64,000 nucleotides of DNA from Bacteroidaceae bacterium (GTDB lineage: Bacteria; Bacteroidota; Bacteroidia; Bacteroidales; Bacteroidaceae). This document shows, one piece after another, positions 53,208-61,164 of this stretch. Positions within the stretch are counted from its first letter, which is position 1. Every line of letters starts with the position of its first letter. The stretch spans positions 1 to 64,000 of the forward strand of contig JAGAZE010000022.1 of assembly GCA_017940185.1 (NCBI GenBank). The letters are read 5' to 3'. The notes under the pieces were generated by a model. The model ran no database searches. It was not told the DNA's origin and was given only the letters and a program-made list of their open reading frames with translations. Position numbers and translations under genes: made by a program.

Positions 53208-55019
53208 CTAGTCGAGTTTCAGCACGGCAAGGAATGCTTTCTGAGGCACTTCCACGTTGCCTATCTGCTTCATGCGTTTCTTGCCGCGTTTCTGTTTTTC
53301 GAGCAGTTTGCGTTTTCGGCTCACGTCGCCGCCGTAGCACTTAGCCGTGACATCTTTGCGCACCTGCTTCACTGTCTCGCGTGCGATAATCTTTGCCCCT
53401 ATAGCGGCTTGTATGGCGATGTCGAACTGCTGGCGCGGTATCAGTTCCTTCAGCTTTTCGCACATGCGGCGACCGAAAGGCACGGAATTGTCTTGGTGGG
53501 TGAGTGTTGACAAGGCATCAACGGGTTCGCCGTTGAGCAGGATATCGAGTTTCACAAGACGCGACGGACGATAGCCGCACACATGATAGTCGAACGAGGC
53601 ATAGCCCTTCGACACGCTCTTCAGCTTGTCGTAGAAGTCAATCACTATCTCTCCCAAAGGCAGATAGAATTGCAGCTCAATCCGGTTACCGCTCACATAT
53701 TCTTGCTTTATCAGCTCTCCACGCTTGTCAAGGCACAACTTCATAATAGGACCTATGTAGTTGGCGCTCGTTATCACCGATGCTTTGATATAGGGTTCCT
53801 CTATATGATCGATGGCGGTAACCTCAGGCAGTCCCGAAGGGTTATGCACTTCCTTGCTACCGCCCTGCTTGTCGTATACCATATACGACACGTTGGGCAC
53901 GGTGGTAATCACATCCATGTTGAACTCTCTGTCGAGGCGCTCTTGCACTATCTCCATGTGCAACAGTCCGAGAAATCCGCATCGAAAGCCGAAGCCCAAC
54001 GCCACCGATGACTCAGGCGTGAAGGTGAGCGAAGCATCATTGAGCTGCAGCTTTTCGAGCGAGGCACGCAGGTTCTCGTAGTCGGTGGGGTCAATAGGGT
54101 AGACACCCGCAAACACCATGGGCTTCACCTCCTGAAACCCCTCTATTGCTTTGTCGCAGGGACGAGCTATGTGAGTGATGGTGTCGCCCACCTTCACCTC
54201 TTTGGCATCCTTTATGCCACTGATAATGTAGCCCACCTCGCCAGCCTTCAATGTCTGTCGGGGTATCATATCCATGCGCAACACGCCCACCTCGTCGGCA
54301 TCGTACTCCATGCCGGTGTTGAAAAATTTCACCTTGTCACCCTTGCTTATCTTGCCGTTCACAATCTTGAAGTAGGCAATGATGCCGCGAAATGAGTTGA
54401 ACACCGAGTCGAATATCAGTGCCTGCAACGGTGCCTCCGTATCACCCTTCGGAGAAGGTATGCGTTCCACCACTGCACGTAGCACGTCGTCAACGCCCTC
54501 ACCCGTCTTACCCGAAGCGAAGATGATGTCTTCGTGGTCGCAACCGATAAGATCGACAATCTCATCCGCCACCTCTTCAGGCATGGCATTGGGCATGTCT
54601 ATTTTGTTGACCACAGGCACTATCTCCAAGTCTTGGTCAATGGCCATATATAGATTGGAGATGGTCTGTGCCTGTACACCCTGTGTGGCATCCACCACAA
54701 GCAATGCTCCCTCGCATGCCGCAATGCTACGCGACACTTCGTAGGAAAAGTCCACATGGCCCGGCGTGTCAATGAGGTTGAGTACGTAGCGTCCTTTGGC
54801 TGGACCATCAACGGCAGCAACACCACCGTCATAGTCGTATTCCATTTGTATGGCATGACTCTTGATGGTGATACCACGCTCGCGCTCTAGGTCCATGTCG
54901 TCGAGCATCTGCCCCTCGGTAATCTGTATGGTGTTGGTGCGCTCCAGCAATCGGTCGGCCAAAGTCGACTTTCCGTGATCAATGTGCGCAATGATGCAGA
55001 AGTTGCGTATGTTATTCAT
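53208..55019 (-). CDS. lepA: Elongation factor 4 (LepA)
   Basis: 603 residues from the ATG at 55019 ([19 protein letters not shown]). GTPase motifs [28 protein letters not shown] and NKIDMPNA, followed by domains II, III, V and the LepA-specific C-terminal domain ([49 protein letters not shown]). It promotes back-translocation or ribosome biogenesis under stress. The next plus-strand feature is the SRP RNA. Confidence 0.97.
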   Translation of the reverse strand: MNNIRNFCIIAHIDHGKSTLADRLLERTNTIQITEGQMLDDMDLERERGITIKSHAIQMEYDYDGGVAAVDGPAKGRYVLNLIDTPGHVDFSYEVSRSIAACEGALLVVDATQGVQAQTISNLYMAIDQDLEIVPVVNKIDMPNAMPEEVADEIVDLIGCDHEDIIFASGKTGEGVDDVLRAVVERIPSPKGDTEAPLQALIFDSVFNSFRGIIAYFKIVNGKISKGDKVKFFNTGMEYDADEVGVLRMDMIPRQTLKAGEVGYIISGIKDAKEVKVGDTITHIARPCDKAIEGFQEVKPMVFAGVYPIDPTDYENLRASLEKLQLNDASLTFTPESSVALGFGFRCGFLGLLHMEIVQERLDREFNMDVITTVPNVSYMVYDKQGGSKEVHNPSGLPEVTAIDHIEEPYIKASVITSANYIGPIMKLCLDKRGELIKQEYVSGNRIELQFYLPLGEIVIDFYDKLKSVSKGYASFDYHVCGYRPSRLVKLDILLNGEPVDALSTLTHQDNSVPFGRRMCEKLKELIPRQQFDIAIQAAIGAKIIARETVKQVRKDVTAKCYGGDVSRKRKLLEKQKRGKKRMKQIGNVEVPQKAFLAVLKLD

Positions 55020-55186
55020 TTCTAACAATTACTTTCGCTGTCACTTATTTGCAGTCTGGCGATTTACTATTTACTTTTTCTATTTGGACTATTTACTTCG
55101 CCAACGTATTGACTTGTCCTTAAAGGTACAAAAGTACGTATATTTTTCAAATTACGCACGCATTGACAAAAAAAAAGCACCAATAG

Positions 55187-55217
55187 TTTTTCTATTTCTG
55201 GCAAATCCCTACCTTTG
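55187..55217 (+). promoter_or_regulatory. Promoter of the SRP RNA/tRNA-Thr unit
   Basis: TTTT (55187-55190), 19-base spacer, TACCTTTG (55210-55217), 15 bases before the SRP RNA. Confidence 0.6.
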
Positions 55218-55231
55218 CACCCGCAATTGCA

Positions 55232-55333
55232 CATGGGTAAGTCCTGTACGGCCAGCTCCCAATGAATCCTCCAGGTCGGGAACGAAGCAAAGGCAGTTGG
55301 TTGTAGCGGCGCGATACGGGTAGCTTGCCCACC
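55232..55333 (+). ncRNA. ffs: Signal recognition particle RNA (small bacterial type)
   Basis: About 102 nt. The ends pair (TGGGTAAG at 55234-55241 with CTTGCCCA at 55324-55331). The apical domain shows the conserved core CCAGGTCGGGAACGAAGCA (SRP54-binding loop region). Immediately upstream of tRNA-Thr, with a shared promoter likely. Confidence 0.9.
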
Positions 55334-55334
55334 C

Positions 55335-55408
55335 GCCTCTTTAGCTCAGTTGGCCAGAGCACGTGATTTGTAATCTCGGGGTCGTTGGTTCGAATCCGAC
55401 AAGAGGCT
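55335..55408 (+). tRNA. tRNA-Thr (anticodon TGT)
   Basis: 74 nt with acceptor GCCTCTT / AAGAGGC, D-arm AGCTCAGTTGGCCAGAGC, anticodon loop TTTGTAA (anticodon TGT, one T-T mismatch in the stem), T-arm GGTTCGAATCC, discriminator T. The CCA end is not encoded. Confidence 0.95.
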
Positions 55409-55423
55409 CAGAAAACAGCATTT

Positions 55424-55458
55424 GGAGAATACCACAAGGTGTTCTCCATTTTGTTTTT
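55424..55458 (+). terminator. Rho-independent terminator after tRNA-Thr
   Basis: Stem GGAGAATACC / GGTGTTCTCC (one G-T pair), 4-base loop, then ATTTTGTTTTT. It ends the SRP RNA-tRNA transcript. Confidence 0.85.
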
Positions 55459-55463
55459 AATAG

Positions 55464-55499
55464 CATGACTTACAGCGGCAACATGACTTACAGCGGCAA
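55464..55499. repeat. Perfect 18-bp direct duplication beside tRNA-Thr
   Basis: CATGACTTACAGCGGCAA occurs twice back to back. 18 bases keep frame: a 27-codon ORF from 55465 (MTYSGNMTYSGKLPN...) runs through it, but with no support that it is expressed. No copy of the tRNA 3' end was found here. Confidence 0.7.
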
Positions 55500-55667
55500 A
55501 TTGCCTAATCATTCACGCGCATTTAATAATCAGCATTATGTTAAATAACGTGGCGAAATAATCTCTCCACCACACTATTTGTGCCGGAGAGATTGATAAG
55601 AAACCATTTCATAAATCTGTGGATAACATTTTGCGATATCCTTTCGCCATCATTCACAACTCGTCTC

Positions 55668-56441
55668 TCATGAATATTTTTCTTCAAACTCATCTATCAC
55701 TCTGATGAATTCGTCCGGAATGAAGCTGAGTGTTTTTTCTCTTATTTCTTTGGGTACTCCGTAATACGCCTCGGCGATGGCTCCAGCCATACATGCCAGT
55801 GTGTCGCTATCGCCCCCGATGGATACAGCGTTGCGCAACGCATCTTCAAAACTTGTGCTCTCCAAGAAGCACACGATGGCCTGTGGCACGCTGTCTTGAC
55901 AGAGTGCCCCCCATGTGTAGGTGGGACGAATGGCATCGATGGTAAAATTGAGGTCGTAGCCAATGGTGTGGGTCATAGCTCTCCTGATTACCTCCTTGCT
56001 GCGTTCGTTGCGTGCCATCCACACAGCGAGTGCTATCGCTTGAGCACCGCGTATGCCTTCGGGATGGTTGTGGGTACAAATGGCAGTCTGAGTAGCTTTG
56101 TCAAGCGCCTCCATTTCGCTGATTGCGGCCCATCCTACAGGTCCTACGCGCATGCCAGAGCCATTGCCACAACTATAGTAAGGCATCTTATCAGTTTTGC
56201 AGTGTGCGCGAGAAAGCCAAAGAAAGAAATGTTTCCCATAGCTTGCGGGGTAACGCACACCATAGTCAGTATAATAGTCGGCAATGTCACCGCCATGTAG
56301 TAACCAATCTGCTGTAGCGATGGTGAGAACGGTGTCGTCTGTGAAACAGCAACGCTCATCAAACAGAGGAAATTTTTTGGTCTTAATGTTCGCAAACTCG
56401 TAGACACTGCCTACAATATCGCCAGTTATACATCCTATCAT
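55668..56441 (-). CDS. ADP-ribosylglycohydrolase-family protein (DraG-like)
   Basis: 257 residues. The dinuclear-metal motifs are present: N-terminal GCITGDIVGSVYEF and CCFTDDTVLTIATADWL, and C-terminal SIGGDSDTLACMAGAIAEAYYG. These enzymes remove ADP-ribose from proteins or cleave ADP-ribosyl compounds. The next gene upstream on the same strand is an NrtR-like Nudix protein, a family that senses ADP-ribose, hinting at shared ADP-ribose metabolism. The gap between them is about 147 bases. Confidence 0.88.
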   Translation of the reverse strand: MIGCITGDIVGSVYEFANIKTKKFPLFDERCCFTDDTVLTIATADWLLHGGDIADYYTDYGVRYPASYGKHFFLWLSRAHCKTDKMPYYSCGNGSGMRVGPVGWAAISEMEALDKATQTAICTHNHPEGIRGAQAIALAVWMARNERSKEVIRRAMTHTIGYDLNFTIDAIRPTYTWGALCQDSVPQAIVCFLESTSFEDALRNAVSIGGDSDTLACMAGAIAEAYYGVPKEIREKTLSFIPDEFIRVIDEFEEKYS

Positions 56442-56588
56442 AATCGTCTAAATGTTAAATGGTTATAGATTGAATGCTAAAGAAAAAAGGATTAATTATA
56501 TCAGATTGAAGTTACATGATGATAAGGCCAGTCTGCCGTATTAAAATCTGTTGGCTCCACAGGCATAAAGAAATGATCATCTATTAGT

Positions 56589-57281
56589 TTAGAATTCCAA
56601 TCGGAATCCTTTCTGCTTCAATTCTTTATACTTATTGGGATTAAACGAATATAGAAATGCTTCTTTACCATTAGGTAGCTGCTTGGCCTCATCATATTGC
56701 GTTAACAATCCTAGACGCAACATCTTATTTGCAAAGTTGCGTCTATCGAACTTCACATCTAGCACTGCCTCGTAGAGGTGTTGCAGTTGTGTCATGGTGA
56801 AGTGTTGCTCCAGCAGTTCGAAGCCAATGGGTTCAAAATGTATCTGTTTTCTCAGTGCCTGTAAGGCAGTGCGCAAAATGAGATCGTGGTCAAAAGCCAA
56901 TGCTGGTACATCGTTGATATCAAACCACTGCGCCTGTGCGGCATCGTCACCACCATGCACCTCACTGATGCGCACCAGAGCGTAATAGGCAATAGTGATA
57001 ACGCGTTCGCGTGGGTCGCGATTGGGATTAGAGAAGGTGCCAAACTGCCATACGCAGTTGGTTTTCAGACCTGTCTCTTCAAAAAGTTCGCGTTGCGCCC
57101 CCTCTTCTGCTGACTCGTCCATCTTCAAAAAGCCGCCAGGAAATGCCCAACGACCTCTGAAGGGCTCGATGCCACGCTCAATGAGCAACACCTTGAGTCC
57201 CACGCCATCAAAACCGAATATTACGCAATCGGTAGTGACAGCAGGATGGGGATACTTGTAGTGATACTTTAATTCTTCCAT
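56589..57281 (-). CDS. Nudix-domain protein with winged-helix C-terminus (NrtR-like regulator)
   Basis: 230 residues from the ATG at 57281 (MEELKYHYKYPHPA). N-terminal Nudix fold with a complete box: GGFLKMDESAEEGAQRELFE followed by ETGL. C-terminal ~75 residues (MTQLQHLYEAVLDVKFDRRN, FANKMLRLGLL) form the winged helix typical of NrtR. NrtR regulators bind ADP-ribose and control NAD or sugar genes in various bacteria. An intact box suggests possible catalytic activity too. It has a strong promoter at 57408-57438. Confidence 0.88.
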   Translation of the reverse strand: MEELKYHYKYPHPAVTTDCVIFGFDGVGLKVLLIERGIEPFRGRWAFPGGFLKMDESAEEGAQRELFEETGLKTNCVWQFGTFSNPNRDPRERVITIAYYALVRISEVHGGDDAAQAQWFDINDVPALAFDHDLILRTALQALRKQIHFEPIGFELLEQHFTMTQLQHLYEAVLDVKFDRRNFANKMLRLGLLTQYDEAKQLPNGKEAFLYSFNPNKYKELKQKGFRLEF

Positions 57282-57407
57282 CTTATCTTTCTTTTGATGA
57301 ATTAGATTTACTCTTTGCTTCTCTCCCCTACTCCACTCTGCACTATGCAACGATTATATCACTATTTTCAAAGCAGCCCCGCTCTGCTTTGCGTGATTTT
57401 CACACAG

Positions 57408-57438
57408 CAAAGGTACGCGTATTTTTGTTACCTCCAAA
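57408..57438 (-). promoter_or_regulatory. Promoter of the NrtR-like gene
   Basis: Minus strand TTTG (57435-57438), 19-base spacer, TACCTTTG (57408-57415). Leader of about 120 bases. Confidence 0.75.
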
Positions 57439-57496
57439 TTTATTGCGTACTTTTTACACAACATTGCTGGCAATATAAGTAGAATATGCAACAATA

Positions 57497-57529
57497 ATAG
57501 CGGAGATAGCTATTGCTATACTCCGCTAT
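57497..57529 (-). terminator. Terminator of the helical lipoprotein gene
   Basis: ATAGCGGAG / CTCCGCTAT stem enclosing a second small stem (ATAGC / GCTAT); minus-strand TATTGTTG follows. It lies 44 bases past the lipoprotein stop. Confidence 0.6.
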
Positions 57530-57572
57530 GGGATCTGGGTGCAGGTAAACTACACGCCTATAATACAGATTG

Positions 57573-58235
57573 TTAGAGTCCTAATCCTTTTTTTGCAGCC
57601 GAAGCTGCAGCATCGATAGCTTCTCCTGTCTTCTTCTTAGCTTGGTCGGCTGCTTTTTGCGGTGCTTCTCTCACCTCCTGCACCTTTTTGTCGACAGCCT
57701 TTTGTGTTTCCTGCACTTTTTGGTTGACGGCTTTCTTGGCATCGTTCACTTGTTTGGCCGCCTCGTTCACCTGTTGTTGAGCAGCATTTTTCACATCGTT
57801 GACAGTGCCTTCCGCAGCCTGTTGTGCGGCCTTTTCAGCATCGGCAGGCAATTTGCTTACTGTCTCAATGGTTTCGGCTGTCATCTGCGAGATGTTGTTG
57901 TAAAGCGTGGTGATGGGTGATGTGGTGGTGATGATGTTCTTTATTTGTGCATCTTTGGTCCTAAGAAACTGTTGCACCTTGTTGAGCACCAGTGTAGCTT
58001 GCTCCTTGTCGAGCGATGTCACTTTGTCGTTCACTGCCAGCAGTGCCTTTTGCAGTTGTGTGCTGTCGCTTGCCTCAATGGCAGCCGACAGTTGGTCGGT
58101 CAGAGTGGTTGCCTCCTGCTCTGCCACCTGTTCTGTGTTGTTCTGATCTGGTGTTGCTTCGTTGTTGTTCTTGTTGGTGCAACTGCTGACGATGAGTGCG
58201 CCAGCAACGAGAGTAAGGAAAAGAATCTTTTTCAT
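57573..58235 (-). CDS. Lipoprotein with long amphipathic helix (apolipoprotein/LEA-like)
   Basis: 220 residues. Lipobox LIVSSC gives the acylated Cys near residue 19, then an Asn/Thr/Glu-rich linker. Residues about 110-215 are an Ala/Lys/Gln/Val-rich series with an 11-residue periodicity (AAQQQVNEAAKQVNDAKKAV), typical of long amphipathic coiled coils. No enzymatic motif. Envelope-associated structural or stress role is possible; homologues are usually unnamed. Confidence 0.75.
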   Translation of the reverse strand: MKKILFLTLVAGALIVSSCTNKNNNEATPDQNNTEQVAEQEATTLTDQLSAAIEASDSTQLQKALLAVNDKVTSLDKEQATLVLNKVQQFLRTKDAQIKNIITTTSPITTLYNNISQMTAETIETVSKLPADAEKAAQQAAEGTVNDVKNAAQQQVNEAAKQVNDAKKAVNQKVQETQKAVDKKVQEVREAPQKAADQAKKKTGEAIDAAASAAKKGLGL

Positions 58236-58388
58236 AATATGAAGTTGTTAAATTGGTTGATTGCAATGCTTTGAGGTGATGGCTTGTGCTGTGACATGTT
58301 CTTTCTGTGGCTGAGAGTGGCGTAATAATATAATATGGTGTACCTTCGCGCCCGATTTCAGATTACATCTCTTATTTTTTCTTCGGCG

Positions 58389-58760
58389 ATGAATGGCATT
58401 TATACACTCCTCCTGCTTGTGTTGAGCAATGTGTTTATGACCTTAGCTTGGTACGGTCACCTAAAGCTTCAACAAAATGGTGTTTCAGCACATTGGCCTC
58501 TTATTGTTGTAATATTGTTTTCCTGGGCTATTGCCTTTCTGGAATACTGTTGTCAGGTACCAGCCAACCGTTTGGGGTTTGTGGGCAATGGCGGTCCTTT
58601 CAGTCTGGTGCAGCTGAAGGTGATACAAGAGTGTGTTTCGCTGTTAGTGTTTGCCGTGATAGCTCATTTGCTGTTTGGCAATCAGTCGCTGCACTGGAAT
58701 CATGCCGTAGCTTTTCTCTGCCTTGTAGCAGCCGTCTACTTCACATTCCTCGACACTTGA
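58389..58760 (+). CDS. DUF486/DMT-like small membrane protein
   Basis: 123 residues from the ATG at 58389 (MNGIYTLLLLVLSNVFMTLAWYGHLK). Four hydrophobic helices fill it. The LAWYGHLK stretch, the central AIAFLEYCCQVPANRLGF motif and FSLVQLKVIQE match the DUF486 family. It may be a small transporter related to drug/metabolite exporters; substrate unknown. Convergent with the D-2-hydroxyacid dehydrogenase gene. Confidence 0.88.
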   Translation: MNGIYTLLLLVLSNVFMTLAWYGHLKLQQNGVSAHWPLIVVILFSWAIAFLEYCCQVPANRLGFVGNGGPFSLVQLKVIQECVSLLVFAVIAHLLFGNQSLHWNHAVAFLCLVAAVYFTFLDT

Positions 58761-58770
58761 GGCATGATTT

Positions 58771-59724
58771 CTAGTTAACCACATTGACGGGAGAACCCTC
58801 AAGGAATGCTTTAACATTAGCCACGGCTATCTGCATCAGTCGCTGCCGAGCCTCCACCGTTGCCCATGCCACATGTGGTGTGAGGAAAGCGTTGGGAGCG
58901 GTGAGCAGCGGATTGTCGATTTGTGGAGGTTCTTGTACCATCACATCTGCACCATAGGCAGCTAGCTGTCCGCTATGTAGCGCCCGCGCTACGTCGTGTT
59001 CGTTGACAAGCGGTCCGCGCCCTGTGTTGATGAGTATAGCACTGGGGGGCATCAGTGCGAGCGTGTTGGCATTAATCATCTCCTTTGTGGCGTCTGTGAG
59101 TGGGCAATGCAGGGTGATGATATCTGATGTAGCGAGCAACTGGGTCAGGTCTGCTTTGCTGATGCCTGTGGGCAGTTGGGCTTGTGCCTTACTGGTGAGT
59201 GCCGACACATGCATCTGGAAAGCCTGCGCCACCTGTGCCACGCGCATGCCGATATTGCCCAATCCCACGATGCCGATGCGCTTTCCTGCCAATTCGTGTA
59301 GGGGGGTGTCCCAATAGCAGAAGTCGGCATTGCGGCTCCAGCGTCCGGCGGCATTCTCTGTGGCGAAGTGCCCGATTTGATTGGTAATATTTAGCAGGTG
59401 AGCAAACACCATCTGCACCACGCTCTCTGTACTGTAGGCTGGAATGTTGGTAACGATGATGCCATGCTGCCGCGCTGCTGCGGTGTCGACAACGTTGTAG
59501 CCTGTGGCCAGCACGCCCACATACTTCAATGCGGGCAATTGTGCCAACATGTCGGCGCTGAGCACCACCTTATTGGTGAGCACCACTTCGGCATGCAACA
59601 CTCGTGGAATGATATCGGCAGGTGCGGTACGGTCGTACACGGTTAGTGTGCCCAATTGAGAGAGGCTGTCCCAACTCATGTCGCCGGGATTCATGCCATA
59701 ACCATCTAATACTACGATATTCAT
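58771..59724 (-). CDS. D-2-hydroxyacid dehydrogenase (NAD-dependent)
   Basis: 317 residues. NAD-binding GLGNIGMRVAQVAQAF in the middle, the substrate Arg region INTGRGPLVNE and the catalytic His in LTPHVAWAT. It resembles glycerate/hydroxypyruvate-type reductases; the exact substrate cannot be told. Upstream rarA ends 18 bases before its start, so they are probably co-transcribed. Confidence 0.9.
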   Translation of the reverse strand: MNIVVLDGYGMNPGDMSWDSLSQLGTLTVYDRTAPADIIPRVLHAEVVLTNKVVLSADMLAQLPALKYVGVLATGYNVVDTAAARQHGIIVTNIPAYSTESVVQMVFAHLLNITNQIGHFATENAAGRWSRNADFCYWDTPLHELAGKRIGIVGLGNIGMRVAQVAQAFQMHVSALTSKAQAQLPTGISKADLTQLLATSDIITLHCPLTDATKEMINANTLALMPPSAILINTGRGPLVNEHDVARALHSGQLAAYGADVMVQEPPQIDNPLLTAPNAFLTPHVAWATVEARQRLMQIAVANVKAFLEGSPVNVVN

Positions 59725-59742
59725 GTCTATGATTGTTGGAAA

Positions 59743-61023
59743 TTATTTGTCAGTGTATCTCTCTCCCCACAGTCGTATCATTTGCTGATAGAGTCGTTCT
59801 TCTGTGGGCGAGTGTTGTGCTTTCCATAGTCTGTATTGCTGCAGCTGGTCGGGCAGATACTGCTGTTGTGTAAAGTGTCCGTCGTAGTCGTGCGGATATT
59901 TGTAGCCATCGCTGTATCCCAATTGTTTCATCAGTGCTGTGGGCGCATTGCGCAAGTGTAGCGGCACGGGCAGGTTTCCTGTTTGTCTCACCAGTGCTAG
60001 TGCTTCGTCGATGGCGAGATAGGCTGAGTTGCTCTTTGGACTGGTAGCTAGGTATACGGCACACTCTGCCAGTGGTATGCGTGCTTCTGGCCATCCTATC
60101 TTCATCACCGTGTCATAGGCTGCATTTGCTAGCAGGAGGGCGTTGGGATTTGCGAGCCCTATGTCTTCGGCAGCACTGATTATCATGCGTCGTGCTATGA
60201 ACTGTGGATCTTCGCCGCCCTCTATCATGCGTGCCATCCAATAGAGAGCTGCATCTGGGTCACTGCCGCGCAGGCTCTTGATGAAGGCTGAGATGATGTC
60301 GTAGTGCATCTCACCATCCTTGTTGTAGGCCAGTGGTGTCTGCGAAAGACTCTCCACTACCTTGGCGTTGTCGACAATCACCTCGCCATCACCAGCAACA
60401 CTGTCAACGACGAGTTCTAGAATATTCAGCAATTTCCGTGCGTCGCCGCCACTATAGCGTAGAAGCGCATCGGTTTCATTAAGTAGTATGCTACGCTTGG
60501 ACAGGACGATGTCTTCCTTAATCGCGCGACGTACCACAGCCAGTAGGTCGTCTTTGTCTAGGTTCTTCAGCACATAGAGTTGACAGCGTGAGAGCAGCGG
60601 GCGTATCACCTCAAATGAGGGGTTCTCGGTGGTGGCGCCAATGAGTGTGACAATGCCCTTCTCTACTGCTCCGAGCAGACTATCTTGCTGACTCTTGCTG
60701 AAGCGGTGAATCTCATCGATGAACAAGATGGGCGACTGATGGGAGAAGAACTGGCTCTTTGCAGCCTTGTCAATGACCTCGCGCACATCCTTCACGCCGC
60801 TGGTCACGGCACTGAGCGTGTAGAAGGGTAACCCCAGTTCGTTAGCAATAATCTGCGCCAACGTTGTCTTACCCACACCTGGAGGTCCCCACAATATAAA
60901 CGAGGTGATGCGGTGAGCCTGAATCATCTTGCGCAACACCCCGTCAGGTCCCACCAGATGCTGTTGCCCCACGTAGCCCTCCAAGGTGCGGGGACGCATG
61001 CGCTCTGCCAATGGTTCACTCAT
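59743..61023 (-). CDS. rarA: Replication-associated recombination protein A (RarA/MgsA)
   Basis: 426-residue clamp-loader-like AAA+ ATPase. N-terminal LAERMRPRTLEGYVGQQHLVG, Walker A GPPGVGKTTLA (about residues 46-56), Walker B ILFIDEIHRF, then TENPSFEVI with sensor 1 and the C-terminal MgsA domain (LYWMARMIEGGEDPQFIARRM). It acts at stalled replication forks. Confidence 0.95.
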   Translation of the reverse strand: MSEPLAERMRPRTLEGYVGQQHLVGPDGVLRKMIQAHRITSFILWGPPGVGKTTLAQIIANELGLPFYTLSAVTSGVKDVREVIDKAAKSQFFSHQSPILFIDEIHRFSKSQQDSLLGAVEKGIVTLIGATTENPSFEVIRPLLSRCQLYVLKNLDKDDLLAVVRRAIKEDIVLSKRSILLNETDALLRYSGGDARKLLNILELVVDSVAGDGEVIVDNAKVVESLSQTPLAYNKDGEMHYDIISAFIKSLRGSDPDAALYWMARMIEGGEDPQFIARRMIISAAEDIGLANPNALLLANAAYDTVMKIGWPEARIPLAECAVYLATSPKSNSAYLAIDEALALVRQTGNLPVPLHLRNAPTALMKQLGYSDGYKYPHDYDGHFTQQQYLPDQLQQYRLWKAQHSPTEERLYQQMIRLWGERYTDK

Positions 61024-61092
61024 GGTAGTATCTCTTTTTTGTTATTGTGCTTGTCGGTGTTAGACTCTTGGGTATTCTGCTGAGCAATGTTT

Positions 61093-61150
61093 GAAAAACA
61101 AGCTGACAGAATGGAGTGTGCAATATTACCACGCTCCGATTCTGTCGGCT
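61093..61150 (-). terminator. Terminator of the LRR surface protein gene
   Basis: Minus-strand imperfect stem GACAGAATCGGAGCGTG / CACACTCCATTCTGTC with a short loop, followed by AGCTTGTTTTTC. It lies 15 bases past the stop of the leucine-rich repeat gene. Confidence 0.7.
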
Positions 61151-61164
61151 CAACGGTTTGTCTG

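Noticed and set aside
55335..55667. Integrative element at tRNA-Thr
   Set aside because: No integrase, no duplicated tRNA 3' end, and ordinary genes follow directly.
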